This document shows positions 1-8,827 of a DNA stretch of 64,000 nt, in pieces. The position numbers were made by a program, and so were the translations under genes. Each line of letters opens with the position of its first letter. Position 1 is the first letter of the stretch. The notes beneath the pieces were generated by a model. It searched no databases and was not told the DNA's origin. It saw nothing but the letters and a program-made list of their open reading frames with translations. The stretch comes from Chryseobacterium hagamense (GTDB lineage Bacteria; Bacteroidota; Bacteroidia; Flavobacteriales; Weeksellaceae), in NCBI RefSeq assembly GCF_007991455.1, contig NZ_BJYJ01000015.1, positions 1 through 64,000 of the forward strand. Direction: 5' to 3'.

Positions 1-2454
1 AAAATAGCTCAGGCGTATATTCCCCAGGTGGTCCGTATAGCTGTAAATATAGCTATTTTTTTCAAAATCATAATAGCCTTCGGAGGTCGGAACAAATTTT
101 AAAACCGGGGATGACAGACTTCCATTATTATTTTCTACATACTGAAAACCGTCAAGATAATCGGTAACGGTACTGGATTCCAGATTGCCCCTTCCCGTTC
201 CATAGGTATAGATCTTTTTAAGCTTTGTCCCGTCTGCCCGGTAAAGGTACCGGGTGTTGACGTTGTAATCTACTCCCATTCCTATAAACCTCGGTACGTA
301 GCTCCGGTTAAACTTCACGTAGTCCGGAAGATCCAGGATATTATAGCCGATCTGAAGGATTCCTTTATCGGTTTGGCTGGTCATGTTTCCGTTATCATCA
401 TAGCTGATCGGATTCCCGGAAACATCAGGGTAGCCGGTATAGTTTCCGGAGGTATCCGTGACGGTGGCAAGCCGGTTCCCCGTGTAGCTATAGGTCAGGT
501 TGTCAATTAAGGCTGCGGTGGAAGCAAAGCTGTTCCCGGTCCTCTGTAATGAGGTCATATTTCCCCCACGGTCATAGGCAACCGTTTCATTATAAAAATC
601 GTTCTGCGGCACGGAGGCGTTGGGTTCGGAATATATGCCTGTAATCAGCCTGTTCAGGCTGTCATACCGGTAGGCATATTTTCGCAGGATATTGTCCTGA
701 GTCGTTTTCCAGGTCACTTCAGAGATATTATTGCTGTATTTTCCTGCGGCCGTGCTAGCAGGATCAAAGTAAGAAAGCGAATAGGCGAAAAGATCCGTTC
801 CCATGTTTGAGGGATCATTAATTCCGGTAAGCGCTCCTCTTACATTGTAGCTGTAATCTACGCTTTGCAGGTTATTCCCTACTTTGTTGCTGCTGACCTG
901 CGAAAGTTCATTATAGGTATTGTCGGACAACAGCTCCTGGGGCTGGCTGTTCACCTGGTGCCACTGTTTTTTAAGGCGTCCCTGGCCATCATATTCAAAC
1001 GTCTGGGTGATGATCTTTTCGTTATCACCGGCCAGTCTTTTATGATACAGTTTTGCCTGCTGAACTACTCCGGCAAAATCTAAGGAAGACTCCGTTCTGG
1101 TGTATCCTCCGAGGTAATTTACCGCATGGGTTCCGATGGCTCTTTTCCTGGTATCATACCAGATGTAACTTTTCGTCCAGCCGTCGTCTTCCAGGTTTTT
1201 CACCAATGATACCGTAGGAAGGGCCTGGGTATTCACGGCATCTGACGGATTATCGCCAATGGTATTCTCACCCATAATCTGACCAGGCCTTATAACACTG
1301 CCCTGCGGATAAGTATCGTAATAGTTTACGCTGAGGATTTTAGTAAAGGAAGCAGGATAAGCCGACTGGGTATAATAGGCCGTTACCCCGTTGGCATCAA
1401 ATCCTGTTGTGCTGCGGCTCTCGTTTAATGCCGTACTGTTGTTGGCATCGTTCTGTTCCGCATTTCTTCCTGCACTTCCATAATTCCGGGAACTTGTATA
1501 AATTCCGGTATAAGCCACTCTTCCAAGCCGGTCGTATCTGGTAAAAAGCCACTGCTTAGCAGCTCCCATATTGGCATCCTGGGAAAGGATAAGCCGGTCT
1601 GCCCTGTCGTAGACCATGTATTCCCAACCTTTTCCGGGAATCTTTTTCTCCACTAACCTGTTCCATCCATCATAGCGGTACTGGTAACAGAAGTTGTCCA
1701 GCGTAGTCTGGTCTACCTGCCCGGAATAGGCCGCCAAAGGAGGGATCACGTAGGCCAATTGGCCATACTCGTTGTAGATATAATAGGTATCTACATTCTG
1801 TCCATTATCTTTTTTCCGAAGCAAAACCGTCTGCCCTTTTTTATTTTTAAATTCTATACTTACCTTATTATCTTCATTGGTCACCATATTTTTAGCCAAG
1901 GTACTGGCTGCATAGTTTCCGGAACTGCTGAGAAGCGATTGGGTACTGCCGTCTGCCCAAGTCGTGGAAACTGTGTATCTGGTCACTTCACCATCTGCAT
2001 TGGCATCATAGGTAAAATTCACCGGCTTATCAGCCCATTGGGTTCCAACCTGTATCTGCTGCTGTATGCGGTCGAGCGGTGAGTTTTCCAGAATCTTTTC
2101 AGAATAGATCTTTTCCGCTCCGTATACTGCGGGAGCATTGGCCAGAGGGGAAGTATAGATGGCGCCGTTCTGGGTGGCCTGCTGCGGCACAGGAAGGTAA
2201 CTCCTGGTCTGCCTGCCGAAGGAATCATACTCAATATAGCTTACCATATCCCTTCCGAGAGGCGTTGCCTTTATATCAATGGTCTGGACCGGTTTTCCCC
2301 AGCTGTCAAAATACTGCACATTTTCAGAGACGTTGGAGCAGCCCCCATTGAGACAGGTTTTGCTGTATATGTAGTTTTCGGAAGAAGTAAGGTTGGTCTG
2401 CGCAAAAGATACAGCTGCAAACAGTATACTCACTACACTTAAAATCTTTTTCAT
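1..2454 (-). CDS. RHS repeat protein, DUF6443-type N-terminus (locus A; C-terminus beyond window)
   Basis: Starts at the ATG at 2454 with a signal peptide (MKKILSVVSILFAAVSFAQ) and stays open for 818 codons to the left edge, so the C-terminal tip is not visible. The N-terminal part (ENYIYSKTCLNGG, YFDSWGKPVQ, ENSPLDRIQQQ) matches what I know as DUF6443. It is followed by many YD repeats (YNEYGQLAYVI, YDRLGRVAYTG, YDDNGNMTSQ), and the last visible residues (YTDHLGNIRLSY) are the beginning of the RHS core. It is a paralogue of the 1173-residue protein at 42637-46158 over its whole visible length. The gap to the upstream gene is 7 bases, so it is probably the third gene of an operon. By family it should be an exported polymorphic toxin whose variable tip lies left of the window; the toxin role is inference. 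Confidence 0.88.
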   Translation of the reverse strand, partial: MKKILSVVSILFAAVSFAQTNLTSSENYIYSKTCLNGGCSNVSENVQYFDSWGKPVQTIDIKATPLGRDMVSYIEYDSFGRQTRSYLPVPQQATQNGAIYTSPLANAPAVYGAEKIYSEKILENSPLDRIQQQIQVGTQWADKPVNFTYDANADGEVTRYTVSTTWADGSTQSLLSSSGNYAASTLAKNMVTNEDNKVSIEFKNKKGQTVLLRKKDNGQNVDTYYIYNEYGQLAYVIPPLAAYSGQVDQTTLDNFCYQYRYDGWNRLVEKKIPGKGWEYMVYDRADRLILSQDANMGAAKQWLFTRYDRLGRVAYTGIYTSSRNYGSAGRNAEQNDANNSTALNESRSTTGFDANGVTAYYTQSAYPASFTKILSVNYYDTYPQGSVIRPGQIMGENTIGDNPSDAVNTQALPTVSLVKNLEDDGWTKSYIWYDTRKRAIGTHAVNYLGGYTRTESSLDFAGVVQQAKLYHKRLAGDNEKIITQTFEYDGQGRLKKQWHQVNSQPQELLSDNTYNELSQVSSNKVGNNLQSVDYSYNVRGALTGINDPSNMGTDLFAYSLSYFDPASTAAGKYSNNISEVTWKTTQDNILRKYAYRYDSLNRLITGIYSEPNASVPQNDFYNETVAYDRGGNMTSLQRTGNSFASTAALIDNLTYSYTGNRLATVTDTSGNYTGYPDVSGNPISYDDNGNMTSQTDKGILQIGYNILDLPDYVKFNRSYVPRFIGMGVDYNVNTRYLYRADGTKLKKIYTYGTGRGNLESSTVTDYLDGFQYVENNNGSLSSPVLKFVPTSEGYYDFEKNSYIYSYTDHLGNIRLSYF

Positions 2455-2461
2455 GGTTATG

Positions 2462-5320
2462 TTAGTGTTTATAGTTGTATTGATATTCTTTCAGGGTTTT
2501 GAATGATACCGCTCCTGCCGAATCCCTTTCCATTCTTTTTACCGTTTTCAGCCTGCCCGAAGTATCATATTCGTAGACTTCCCTGATCCCCGACGGAGGA
2601 GTGGTACTGGTGATTCCCGCAATCGGATCATACGTATATGTAGTGATCTGATAATTTGAAAGCGCAGGATTTTTCCTGAAATTATCCAGTGCGTTAAGCA
2701 GTGCAGGCTCATTGCTGCCATTGAGGTTATCGGCATCGGAAAAGCTGATGATATCATTGGCAAGGGAAGAGACCTGACTATAGGAAGCACCTTCTATTTT
2801 AGCAATCAGCAATGTTTTGTTATATCCGTAAATCATGGCAGTGGTTAATCCTGCAGCGGTAGAAAACTGAAGAAGGTTTCCTTTATCGTCGTATAAATCC
2901 ATGGTCATATTGGCACGTGTGCTTCCGTCCGCAAGATTCACGGAAACCAGGGAAGAAGGAAGCAGTGAGGCGTTAGCAAAGACAGTGGATGTTTTAGCAA
3001 CCGTTTTTCCATTCATCTTTTCTTCCGTCTGTACCGGAATTCCTTTCATATAGGCATTTTCCAGGCTGGCATAGCCGGATATCCCGATCGGATAGGTCAG
3101 GAACTTTTCTTTCAGATCCCCGTCGATAACTGATTTTATATATACAGGCTTATAATTAAGGCTGCTGATCTGGGTTTCTGTCTGGTTTTCCAGCACTTTT
3201 CCTCCGGGGTAGTACACCTTCTCGGTCTGGGTAGTCTTCGCAATATAACTCGGTTTACTGGAATGTTTAGTGGGGGAAATGTTCAGCTGATACTCATCAT
3301 CTGCATAATTGGTAAACTCGTAATTCATTTCTTTTGATGACAGAAGGTGGTTTTGCTGGTCATACGCCTCTTCCCTGAAAGGGAGTCCGTTTTTGGTGAT
3401 ACTGTAGTAAGGCCAGAAAAAAGTAGGTTCAAGCTGTGTTCCCCCGTTTTGCACTTTTGGATAATCATTCGGTATTTTGAAAGTTTTCCGGATATAACCT
3501 TTTCCGTTTTCATAAACTTTGACATGATTATAAAGAATATAAGGAGACTGTGGGTCAGACCCAGTATCACGTTCGTTAAAAAACTGGTATCCACTGCTGC
3601 TGTTATTCAGGGTAAAAGAATCGTATCCGTAATGAATTGTTTTTTCCGGTGAAGGGTCTGATATGTTTTTATAGTATTCAATATTCTTTATTCTTTTCCC
3701 TTCTGCCGCCCGGGCATTTCTAAAAGGACCCAATAAAAACTTGGTTCCTGTAACGCCGAAGGATCCTGTTCCTTTTGCTCCGTCCACAGCTGAAACTTCA
3801 AGAGTGTAGCTTCCTGGATTATTGGAAAATACCAGAATGTTTTGAGAAACAGTACTGCTGTAAGATCTGTTCCAAATTTCCTGTGTACCCTTTTTTAGGG
3901 TAAAAGTAAGGCTCGCGTTTGTAGTAGGGTGAGGCTGCTGGTCATAAAAAGGATCATTCGGATCAGGCATTTGCGGCATGGGATAATCAAAAGTATCAAG
4001 ATTAATAAATAATTCAAACCGTTTTGTTTTGCTTTGGTCCCCCGGTATGGTAAAAGTATAACTTTGCGAGGTTTCCGTGTTTAGAGAATTAGTAAGGAGA
4101 TTTTCTTTTTCCTGTATTACCGGATCATAATCATAAGCTTCCAGGTAAGCCCTGTAGTCCGGATCGCTGTAATCAAAATACTGCTCGTTATCCTCAAAAT
4201 TATACTTTACTGTCCCTCCTGTAGGAACGGTAATTTTTTCTAAGATACCATCGATGGCATTACCATAACTATCAACCGTATTTTTATAAGCGATTAATGT
4301 TTCTTCTATTTTTACGTTGTTCTTATCATTTTTCTTTACCGAAGCCAGTACCCGCTTGTTTTTCAACGGATCAGCATAAGGATGCGAGACAATGCTGTTA
4401 TTAATCAGATAGCTGTAGTAGGTTTCTCCCGCAGGATTTTTTAATGAGACTTTGTTTAAAGTAAAAGGATCATTCACCGTATCCTTTAAATTTCCGTCGT
4501 ACGTAAAATCTAATGTGACTTCTCCCTTCGGTGTTTTTATGGATTTCACTTTACAATACTGATAAACGATTGTTCCATTGGAAAGTACTTGATTTTTCTT
4601 TTCATACTGAAGTATCGCCATCTCTACGCCGATAGGATTTACGATTTTCGTCAGGTAGTACGCCGATTTAAATGTCGGAGCAAAAAGATCATTGTTGTCA
4701 CAGCTATATTGGGAATAATCATATTCCTGAAAATAATATTTGTATCCGTTATCTGTCGTTATGGTAAAACTATCTGCTATGAATGTTACCGTATTACTGT
4801 TTCTTACGAATTCTATTTTAGCGTTGTTCGGGCTAAGATTCACAAGGGAAAATGTATTTGCTGCCACATCCCGTTTTATCCTGAATTTTCCGGAAATACC
4901 CGGTGCCGAATAATAATAAATATCATTGAACTCGTTGTTGTAATGTCCAGGAAGTGAAGGATTATTATAGCACTCATCCAGCCCGTCAATTGCTTTTTTA
5001 TAAATGACACTGGTTCCGATAAGCGACCATCCATACCCTATATCACTGATCCGCTCCGTATTTTCATAATTTTGGATATTATACCCCAGACTGATTGGAT
5101 AATTCAAGCTGTTGTCACTCATCGGAACACTTAGAAGAGGGATATTGATATTCGGAATACCGGTTGCTTCATTAATCGGGACGTCTGAATATCGGGACAG
5201 GGAAGCAATGGATGGTGAAGGAATTGCATTATTTGCTGCTGCTCCGACACTGTTTTGGGCATATCCTTCCTGCAGACCTAACATAAAAAGAGCCTGTAAT
5301 AAAAAAATATTCTTTCTCAT
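2462..5320 (-). CDS. Large secreted RHS-like surface protein (locus A)
   Basis: 952 residues. An N-terminal signal peptide ends near YAQ. The start region carries the pattern IPSPSIASLSRYSDVPINEATGIPNINIPL, then YPISLGYN and IGYGWSL, typical of Bacteroidota proteins resembling the SpvB/Tc-toxin B N-terminus. The middle is poorly conserved beta-rich sequence. The last 150 residues turn into RHS-like repeats (YDDKGNLLQ, YGYNKTLLIAKIEG, YTYDPIAGITSTTPPSG, YEYDTSGRLK). It has the same organisation as the 1211-residue protein at 46166-49801. It sits 4 bases after the T9SS protein gene and 7 before the RHS gene, so the three are probably co-transcribed. I infer that it forms a shell or partner for the RHS effector, like the split B and C parts of Tc toxins; this has not been shown. 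It carries no enzyme motif I recognise. Confidence 0.8.
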   Translation of the reverse strand: MRKNIFLLQALFMLGLQEGYAQNSVGAAANNAIPSPSIASLSRYSDVPINEATGIPNINIPLLSVPMSDNSLNYPISLGYNIQNYENTERISDIGYGWSLIGTSVIYKKAIDGLDECYNNPSLPGHYNNEFNDIYYYSAPGISGKFRIKRDVAANTFSLVNLSPNNAKIEFVRNSNTVTFIADSFTITTDNGYKYYFQEYDYSQYSCDNNDLFAPTFKSAYYLTKIVNPIGVEMAILQYEKKNQVLSNGTIVYQYCKVKSIKTPKGEVTLDFTYDGNLKDTVNDPFTLNKVSLKNPAGETYYSYLINNSIVSHPYADPLKNKRVLASVKKNDKNNVKIEETLIAYKNTVDSYGNAIDGILEKITVPTGGTVKYNFEDNEQYFDYSDPDYRAYLEAYDYDPVIQEKENLLTNSLNTETSQSYTFTIPGDQSKTKRFELFINLDTFDYPMPQMPDPNDPFYDQQPHPTTNASLTFTLKKGTQEIWNRSYSSTVSQNILVFSNNPGSYTLEVSAVDGAKGTGSFGVTGTKFLLGPFRNARAAEGKRIKNIEYYKNISDPSPEKTIHYGYDSFTLNNSSSGYQFFNERDTGSDPQSPYILYNHVKVYENGKGYIRKTFKIPNDYPKVQNGGTQLEPTFFWPYYSITKNGLPFREEAYDQQNHLLSSKEMNYEFTNYADDEYQLNISPTKHSSKPSYIAKTTQTEKVYYPGGKVLENQTETQISSLNYKPVYIKSVIDGDLKEKFLTYPIGISGYASLENAYMKGIPVQTEEKMNGKTVAKTSTVFANASLLPSSLVSVNLADGSTRANMTMDLYDDKGNLLQFSTAAGLTTAMIYGYNKTLLIAKIEGASYSQVSSLANDIISFSDADNLNGSNEPALLNALDNFRKNPALSNYQITTYTYDPIAGITSTTPPSGIREVYEYDTSGRLKTVKRMERDSAGAVSFKTLKEYQYNYKH

Positions 5321-5324
5321 TATT

Positions 5325-7118
5325 TTATTTTTTAATCAGTTTCGCACCCGCCGTTTTCCCGTTATCCGTCTTCACCGACACCAGGTAAGCCCCCTGGACC
5401 AGCGGCTGCGTGTTAATTTTGGTTACTTTGTTTTTTGTCTTAATGCTCTGAAGCTGTCTTCCGCCCATGTCATACACCGTAATCTCCGCTTCAAACGCTT
5501 CGTCATAGACGTTCCCTGAGGCTCTCGAAGGGAAGCCAAGCTCCACATACGCATAATCACTCACCGGGTTCGGGTAGATCTTAATATCCTGCTTCTCGAT
5601 CAGCTGGTCAATCTGCCTGTCTCCAAGCTTTACGATCTTCCAGTTCTCTTTGCCGAGCTCTTCGGCACTGGTTCCGGCCAGGATGATCGATCCGTCACGG
5701 TTTAATTTAATATCAGAAAGCCTTTCTTCTTTTTTGCTGGATTCCCCTTTCACGTGCTTTCGCCACTGCTCGTTGCCGTTTGGGTCTAAATACAGCATCC
5801 AGAACTTCTCATCATCCGTTTCGATCCTCCCCTCTGCCTGCGTGTAGCCACCCAGAAGGATTCCTTTCGTACTTTTATCATCTGAAGCATGCAGAACACT
5901 CATGCCCATTAAAACATCCCGGTTTTTGAAATTGTAGGATTTCTGCCAGATTTCTTCGCCCTTCATGTTTATGGAGATGAGCCAAAGATCACTACCTTCT
6001 TCGATGCCGACGGTTTTATTCCCTGATCTTTCAGACCTGGATTCCCCGCCGATCAGGTAACCCGTGGAAGTCATGGCCAGGGTCCTTAAATGGTCGTCGC
6101 CCGTTCCTCCATAATTCTTTTCCCATTCGACTTTGCCGTCTTTTGAAAGCTTGATAATCCAATAGTCTCCTTCGCCGTAGTTGCTGCTGGCTTTTGGCTG
6201 CTGGCTTCTGGCGGCTGAAGATGAATTTGCAGGCTGCTGTGTCATTCCGGCATTTTGATTGCTGCTTCCCGTCACAGCTCCGCTTCTGGAGTAGATGCCC
6301 AATAAAGCTCCGCCATCAGCAGTCGGAATCATTTTCTCCACTTCATCCAGGCCTTTTCCGCCTAAAACAAGCTGCGAGATTTCCTTTCCGTTTTTGTCCA
6401 GCCTTACCACCAGCACATCTTTGGAGCCGTAACCTTTATCCGCTAACTGAGCCGAGCCGAAGTTAACATTCCCTGCAACAAAGAATCCGAGATCCGTCGT
6501 CTGGATCACCGCCCGGGCTTCTTCATCCGCCGCACTCCCGATGGTTTTCTGCCAGATTTCATCCCCGTTTTCAGAGATGCGCACTAACCAAAAATCACTG
6601 CCGCCTTTGGATTCATCCTTCTTATCAAGGCCTTTTCCGCTGTAAGAAGTTCCGGCCATTAAGAATCCGCCCTCCTGCGTATTGACAGTAGCGCTGAGCA
6701 TATCATGGTTTTTCCCGGAGAAGTATTTTTCCCAAACCTGTTCTCCTATTTGGTTCAATTTTACCAGATGAAAGTCGTAACCGTTATTTTGCTGTACGGC
6801 CCCTGAGTTTCCAGAAGCGGCAGCTCCTGAGGTTCCTACTTTGGCCCCTGAGGCTCTCGAAGGGGTCGAAGGAGTGGCCCCTGAGCCTGTCGAAGGAGTG
6901 GCCCCTGAGGCTCCCGAAGAGACACTTCCGGCTTCCATCATCCCGCTTCCCGCTTTTATGGAACTCCCGGTAATTAAATATTGATTGTCAATGCTTGCCG
7001 TAACCTGGCTTAAGAAATCCTGCGTCGAGGATCGGATGTCTTTCTGCCAGACCACTTCCTGGGCAGACATGCCCAGTGCTGTGCACAGGAAAAGTGCGCT
7101 CATATTGAGTTTTTTCAT
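5325..7118 (-). CDS. T9SS type A sorting-domain protein with repeated propeller-like blades (locus A)
   Basis: 597 residues. Signal peptide MKKLNMSALFLCTALGMSAQ, then repeated blades of about 50 residues with the pattern GG..FW[LI].[RK]L...G...W.K..GG (SDFWLVRISENGDEIWQK, GDYWIIKLSKDGKVEWEK, KFWMLYLDPNGNEQWRK). The last 80 residues form a type IX secretion sorting domain (KIYPNPVSDYAYVEL, YDMGGRQLQ, QGAYLVSVKT, AKLIKK). It should be exported and attached to, or released from, the cell surface. A low-complexity stretch rich in Gly, Ser, Ala and Pro at about residues 64-108 is encoded by degenerate copies of a short palindromic repeat and is largely absent from the paralogue at 49807-51438. First gene of the locus A operon. 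Confidence 0.87.
   Translation of the reverse strand: MKKLNMSALFLCTALGMSAQEVVWQKDIRSSTQDFLSQVTASIDNQYLITGSSIKAGSGMMEAGSVSSGASGATPSTGSGATPSTPSRASGAKVGTSGAAASGNSGAVQQNNGYDFHLVKLNQIGEQVWEKYFSGKNHDMLSATVNTQEGGFLMAGTSYSGKGLDKKDESKGGSDFWLVRISENGDEIWQKTIGSAADEEARAVIQTTDLGFFVAGNVNFGSAQLADKGYGSKDVLVVRLDKNGKEISQLVLGGKGLDEVEKMIPTADGGALLGIYSRSGAVTGSSNQNAGMTQQPANSSSAARSQQPKASSNYGEGDYWIIKLSKDGKVEWEKNYGGTGDDHLRTLAMTSTGYLIGGESRSERSGNKTVGIEEGSDLWLISINMKGEEIWQKSYNFKNRDVLMGMSVLHASDDKSTKGILLGGYTQAEGRIETDDEKFWMLYLDPNGNEQWRKHVKGESSKKEERLSDIKLNRDGSIILAGTSAEELGKENWKIVKLGDRQIDQLIEKQDIKIYPNPVSDYAYVELGFPSRASGNVYDEAFEAEITVYDMGGRQLQSIKTKNKVTKINTQPLVQGAYLVSVKTDNGKTAGAKLIKK
6797..6925. repeat. Array of degenerate CCTGAGSCTSTCGAAGG elements inside a gene
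   Basis: About five imperfect copies of the element CCCTGAGSCTSTCGAAGG stand close together (clear ones at 6842-6865 and 6866-6925). They are translated on the minus strand as PSTGSGAT and PSRASGA. Single copies occur at 5514-5532 and, in the paralogous gene, at 49983-50003 and 51255-51274. The TTCGACAGGCTCAGG form is known as a short repeat in many bacterial genomes. Confidence 0.75.
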
Positions 7119-7311
7119 GCTGATTGAGTTTTAATATTGTTATTATTTTGATATGAAATTAAGAAGCACCTCTTTAAAGAAAATACGGTTAACCGTATCT
7201 TTGCCGAATTGTGAAGATCGATTTCCGTAAAGGACGGAAGGTTGCTGTTGCCGTTCATGGTTTCGTTTTTTTGTTATTAATTTTCTATTGTTTGCAAAAC
7301 TAATCCTCATA

Positions 7312-7330
7312 TACGACAAAATGCGTCGTA
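7312..7330 (-). promoter_or_regulatory. Leader hairpin shared by both RHS loci (copy A)
   Basis: TACGAC and GTCGTA form a perfect 6-base-pair stem around a 7-base loop. The corresponding place in locus B (51567-51583) has a different but still pairing stem. Both lie between promoter and start codon on the minus strand. Confidence 0.45.
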
Positions 7331-7390
7331 TTTTATTTTTATCGGAAAATTAATCATATCTCCCTTCTATTCAAGCGGAAAAATTTAATT

Positions 7391-7416
7391 AACCGGTCTC
7401 TAGGTATGCAAATATA
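7391..7416 (-). promoter_or_regulatory. Promoter of locus A: TATATTTG box with TAGAGACCGGT at the start site
   Basis: On the minus strand TATATTTG (7409-7416) matches the Bacteroidota -7 box exactly and is followed by CCTAGAGACCGGTTAA. Locus B has the same box and the same 11-base TAGAGACCGGT motif at 51645-51669. No clear -33 TTG is seen. Confidence 0.55.
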
Positions 7417-7707
7417 AGCAATTACAACAAATACTTGTTTAAAAACTATAAAATAAACAACAATTAATTGCTTTAAATTAATGCTGTGACTCTTTTTGAT
7501 AAGTTGAAACTGGCTTCCTGTAATTTTAGCGAATCCCGTTTGATAAGCAGTAAAAAATCATCCGGAAAATACAGATTTGTGAATCCGTACAGGGATTTCA
7601 AAAACAGACAGGCTTTTGTATGACTAGCAATCTGCCTTTTACCCACCGCTTTTCAGCAGGAATTTCTCCGATAATTTGTTACTTTGCAGGCAGACCGACC
7701 GTATGTT

Positions 7708-8298
7708 ATGAAAAAATCGCAGGAAACCCGCCTCCATATTCTTCAGAGCGCCTTTGAACTGATCTACAGCAAAGGCTACCAAACCACCAGTGTAGATGAG
7801 ATCATTGCCCGGACGAAAGTAACGAAAGGGGCATTTTATTACCATTTCAAAACAAAGGATGAAATGGGAATGGCCATTCTTAACGAGCTTCTGAAACCCA
7901 CATTTGCCGCTCATTTTATCAGACCTCTGGAAAATCCGGACGATGCACTGGAAAGCATTTACCGTCTGCTCTACGCAATGCTGATGGAAGATTCTTTCAT
8001 GACAGTGGCCAACGGCTGCCCCGCCTCCAACTTCACCCAGGAGATGGCGCCCTGGAATGCGGAATTTACCCGGACCCTCAATGGGCTGTCGAAAGATTGG
8101 GAACAGGCCATGATCGATGCCATCGAAAATAGCAGGAGCAAAGGCCTGATCAGGAAAGAAGCGGATGCCCGGACGGTTGCCGTCTTCGTCCTGTCCGGCT
8201 ATTGGGGCGTGAGAAACCTGGGTAAACTGGAAAATTCCAAAGAGGTATACCTGATCTTTCTGAACGGACTGAAATCCTATTTTGACAGCCTGAAGTAA
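7708..8298 (+). CDS. TetR/AcrR family transcriptional regulator
   Basis: I chose the ATG at 7708 (MKKSQETRLHIL); a TTG start 24 bases upstream is possible but less likely. 196 residues. The N-terminal HTH is textbook: ILQSAFELIYSKGYQTTSVDEIIARTKVTKGAFYYHFKTKDEM. The C-terminal ligand domain is of the kind often annotated TetR_C (GCPASNFTQEM, VAVFVLSGYWGVRNLGK). Its stop codon is followed within 10 bases by a 30-base perfect palindrome that lies over the promoter of the next three genes, so it is probably the repressor of that operon. The inducer is unknown. Confidence 0.9.
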   Translation: MKKSQETRLHILQSAFELIYSKGYQTTSVDEIIARTKVTKGAFYYHFKTKDEMGMAILNELLKPTFAAHFIRPLENPDDALESIYRLLYAMLMEDSFMTVANGCPASNFTQEMAPWNAEFTRTLNGLSKDWEQAMIDAIENSRSKGLIRKEADARTVAVFVLSGYWGVRNLGKLENSKEVYLIFLNGLKSYFDSLK

Positions 8299-8305
8299 TT
8301 TTTTT

Positions 8306-8335
8306 TAAAAAACATACCAATTGGTATGTTTTTTA
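8306..8335. promoter_or_regulatory. 30-base palindrome, likely TetR operator
   Basis: The core AACATACCAATTGGTATGTT (8311-8330) is a perfect palindrome, and A/T tracts extend the perfect symmetry to 8306-8335. It ends 4 bases before the -7 box of the next operon. It could also serve as a terminator for the tetR gene. Confidence 0.7.
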
Positions 8336-8338
8336 TTT

Positions 8339-8346
8339 TACCTTTG
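8339..8346 (+). promoter_or_regulatory. -7 box TACCTTTG
   Basis: Exact match to the Bacteroidota -7 consensus TAnnTTTG, 18 bases before the ATG at 8365. A TTG at 8321 inside the palindrome may act as the -33 element, though the spacing of 15 bases is short. Confidence 0.55.
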
Positions 8347-8364
8347 CTGCATTGTTAAAATTTA

Positions 8365-8826
8365 ATGATGTATCAGACACTGACTTTTCTGCATTCGCTT
8401 TTCCGCTGGCTGGTTCTCCTCAGCCTTCTCTGTTCGGTTTTCAGAGCCTGGAAAGGGTATTCCGCCCGTAAGGAATTTTCCGGTACGGATAATTCCCTGC
8501 GGCACTGGACCGCAACCATTGCACATATCCAGCTGGTGCTTGGGATTACCTTGTACACCCAAAGTCCGCTGGTCAAATATTTCTGGAAAAATTTTGATCA
8601 GGCCAAGGCCTCTTTGGACCTCCTCTTTTTCGGGCTGATCCATATCGGGCTTATGCTGACGGCCATTGTCCTGATCACCACCGGATCTTCGATGACCAAA
8701 AGGAAGAAGGATAACCGCGAAAGGTTCAGGACGATGCTGGTGTATTACGGCATTGCCCTGATCATCATCTTCCTGGCCATCCCGTGGCCTTTTTCCCCTT
8801 TTGCCAACAGACCTTATTTAAGATAA
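8365..8826 (+). CDS. Four-helix integral membrane protein (cytochrome-b-like annotation in relatives)
   Basis: 153 residues with four hydrophobic helices (LFRWLVLLSLLCSVF, WTATIAHIQLVLGITLY, LIHIGLMLTAIVLITTG, YGIALIIIFLAIPWPF) and conserved histidines at the start of helix 1 (LHSLFRW) and in helices 2 and 3. Related proteins in flavobacteria are often labelled cytochrome B, but I see no firm haem-binding signature. First gene of a three-gene operon controlled by the palindrome upstream; the gap to the next gene is one base. Two adjacent ATGs are possible starts. Confidence 0.7.
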   Translation: MMYQTLTFLHSLFRWLVLLSLLCSVFRAWKGYSARKEFSGTDNSLRHWTATIAHIQLVLGITLYTQSPLVKYFWKNFDQAKASLDLLFFGLIHIGLMLTAIVLITTGSSMTKRKKDNRERFRTMLVYYGIALIIIFLAIPWPFSPFANRPYLR

Positions 8827-8827
8827 T

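Larger units (their letters stand above)
7119..7707. other. Leader and intergenic region upstream of locus A
   Basis: About 590 bases without a gene between the divergent locus A operon and the TetR gene. Bases 7312-7416 carry the leader elements listed separately. A long minus-strand leader of roughly 285 bases is implied. The rest is AT-rich and shows nothing I can name. Confidence 0.5.

Noticed and set aside
865..2351. Plus-strand frames over the left-edge RHS gene
   Set aside because: They are antisense to a continuous 818-codon RHS frame with clear YD repeats.
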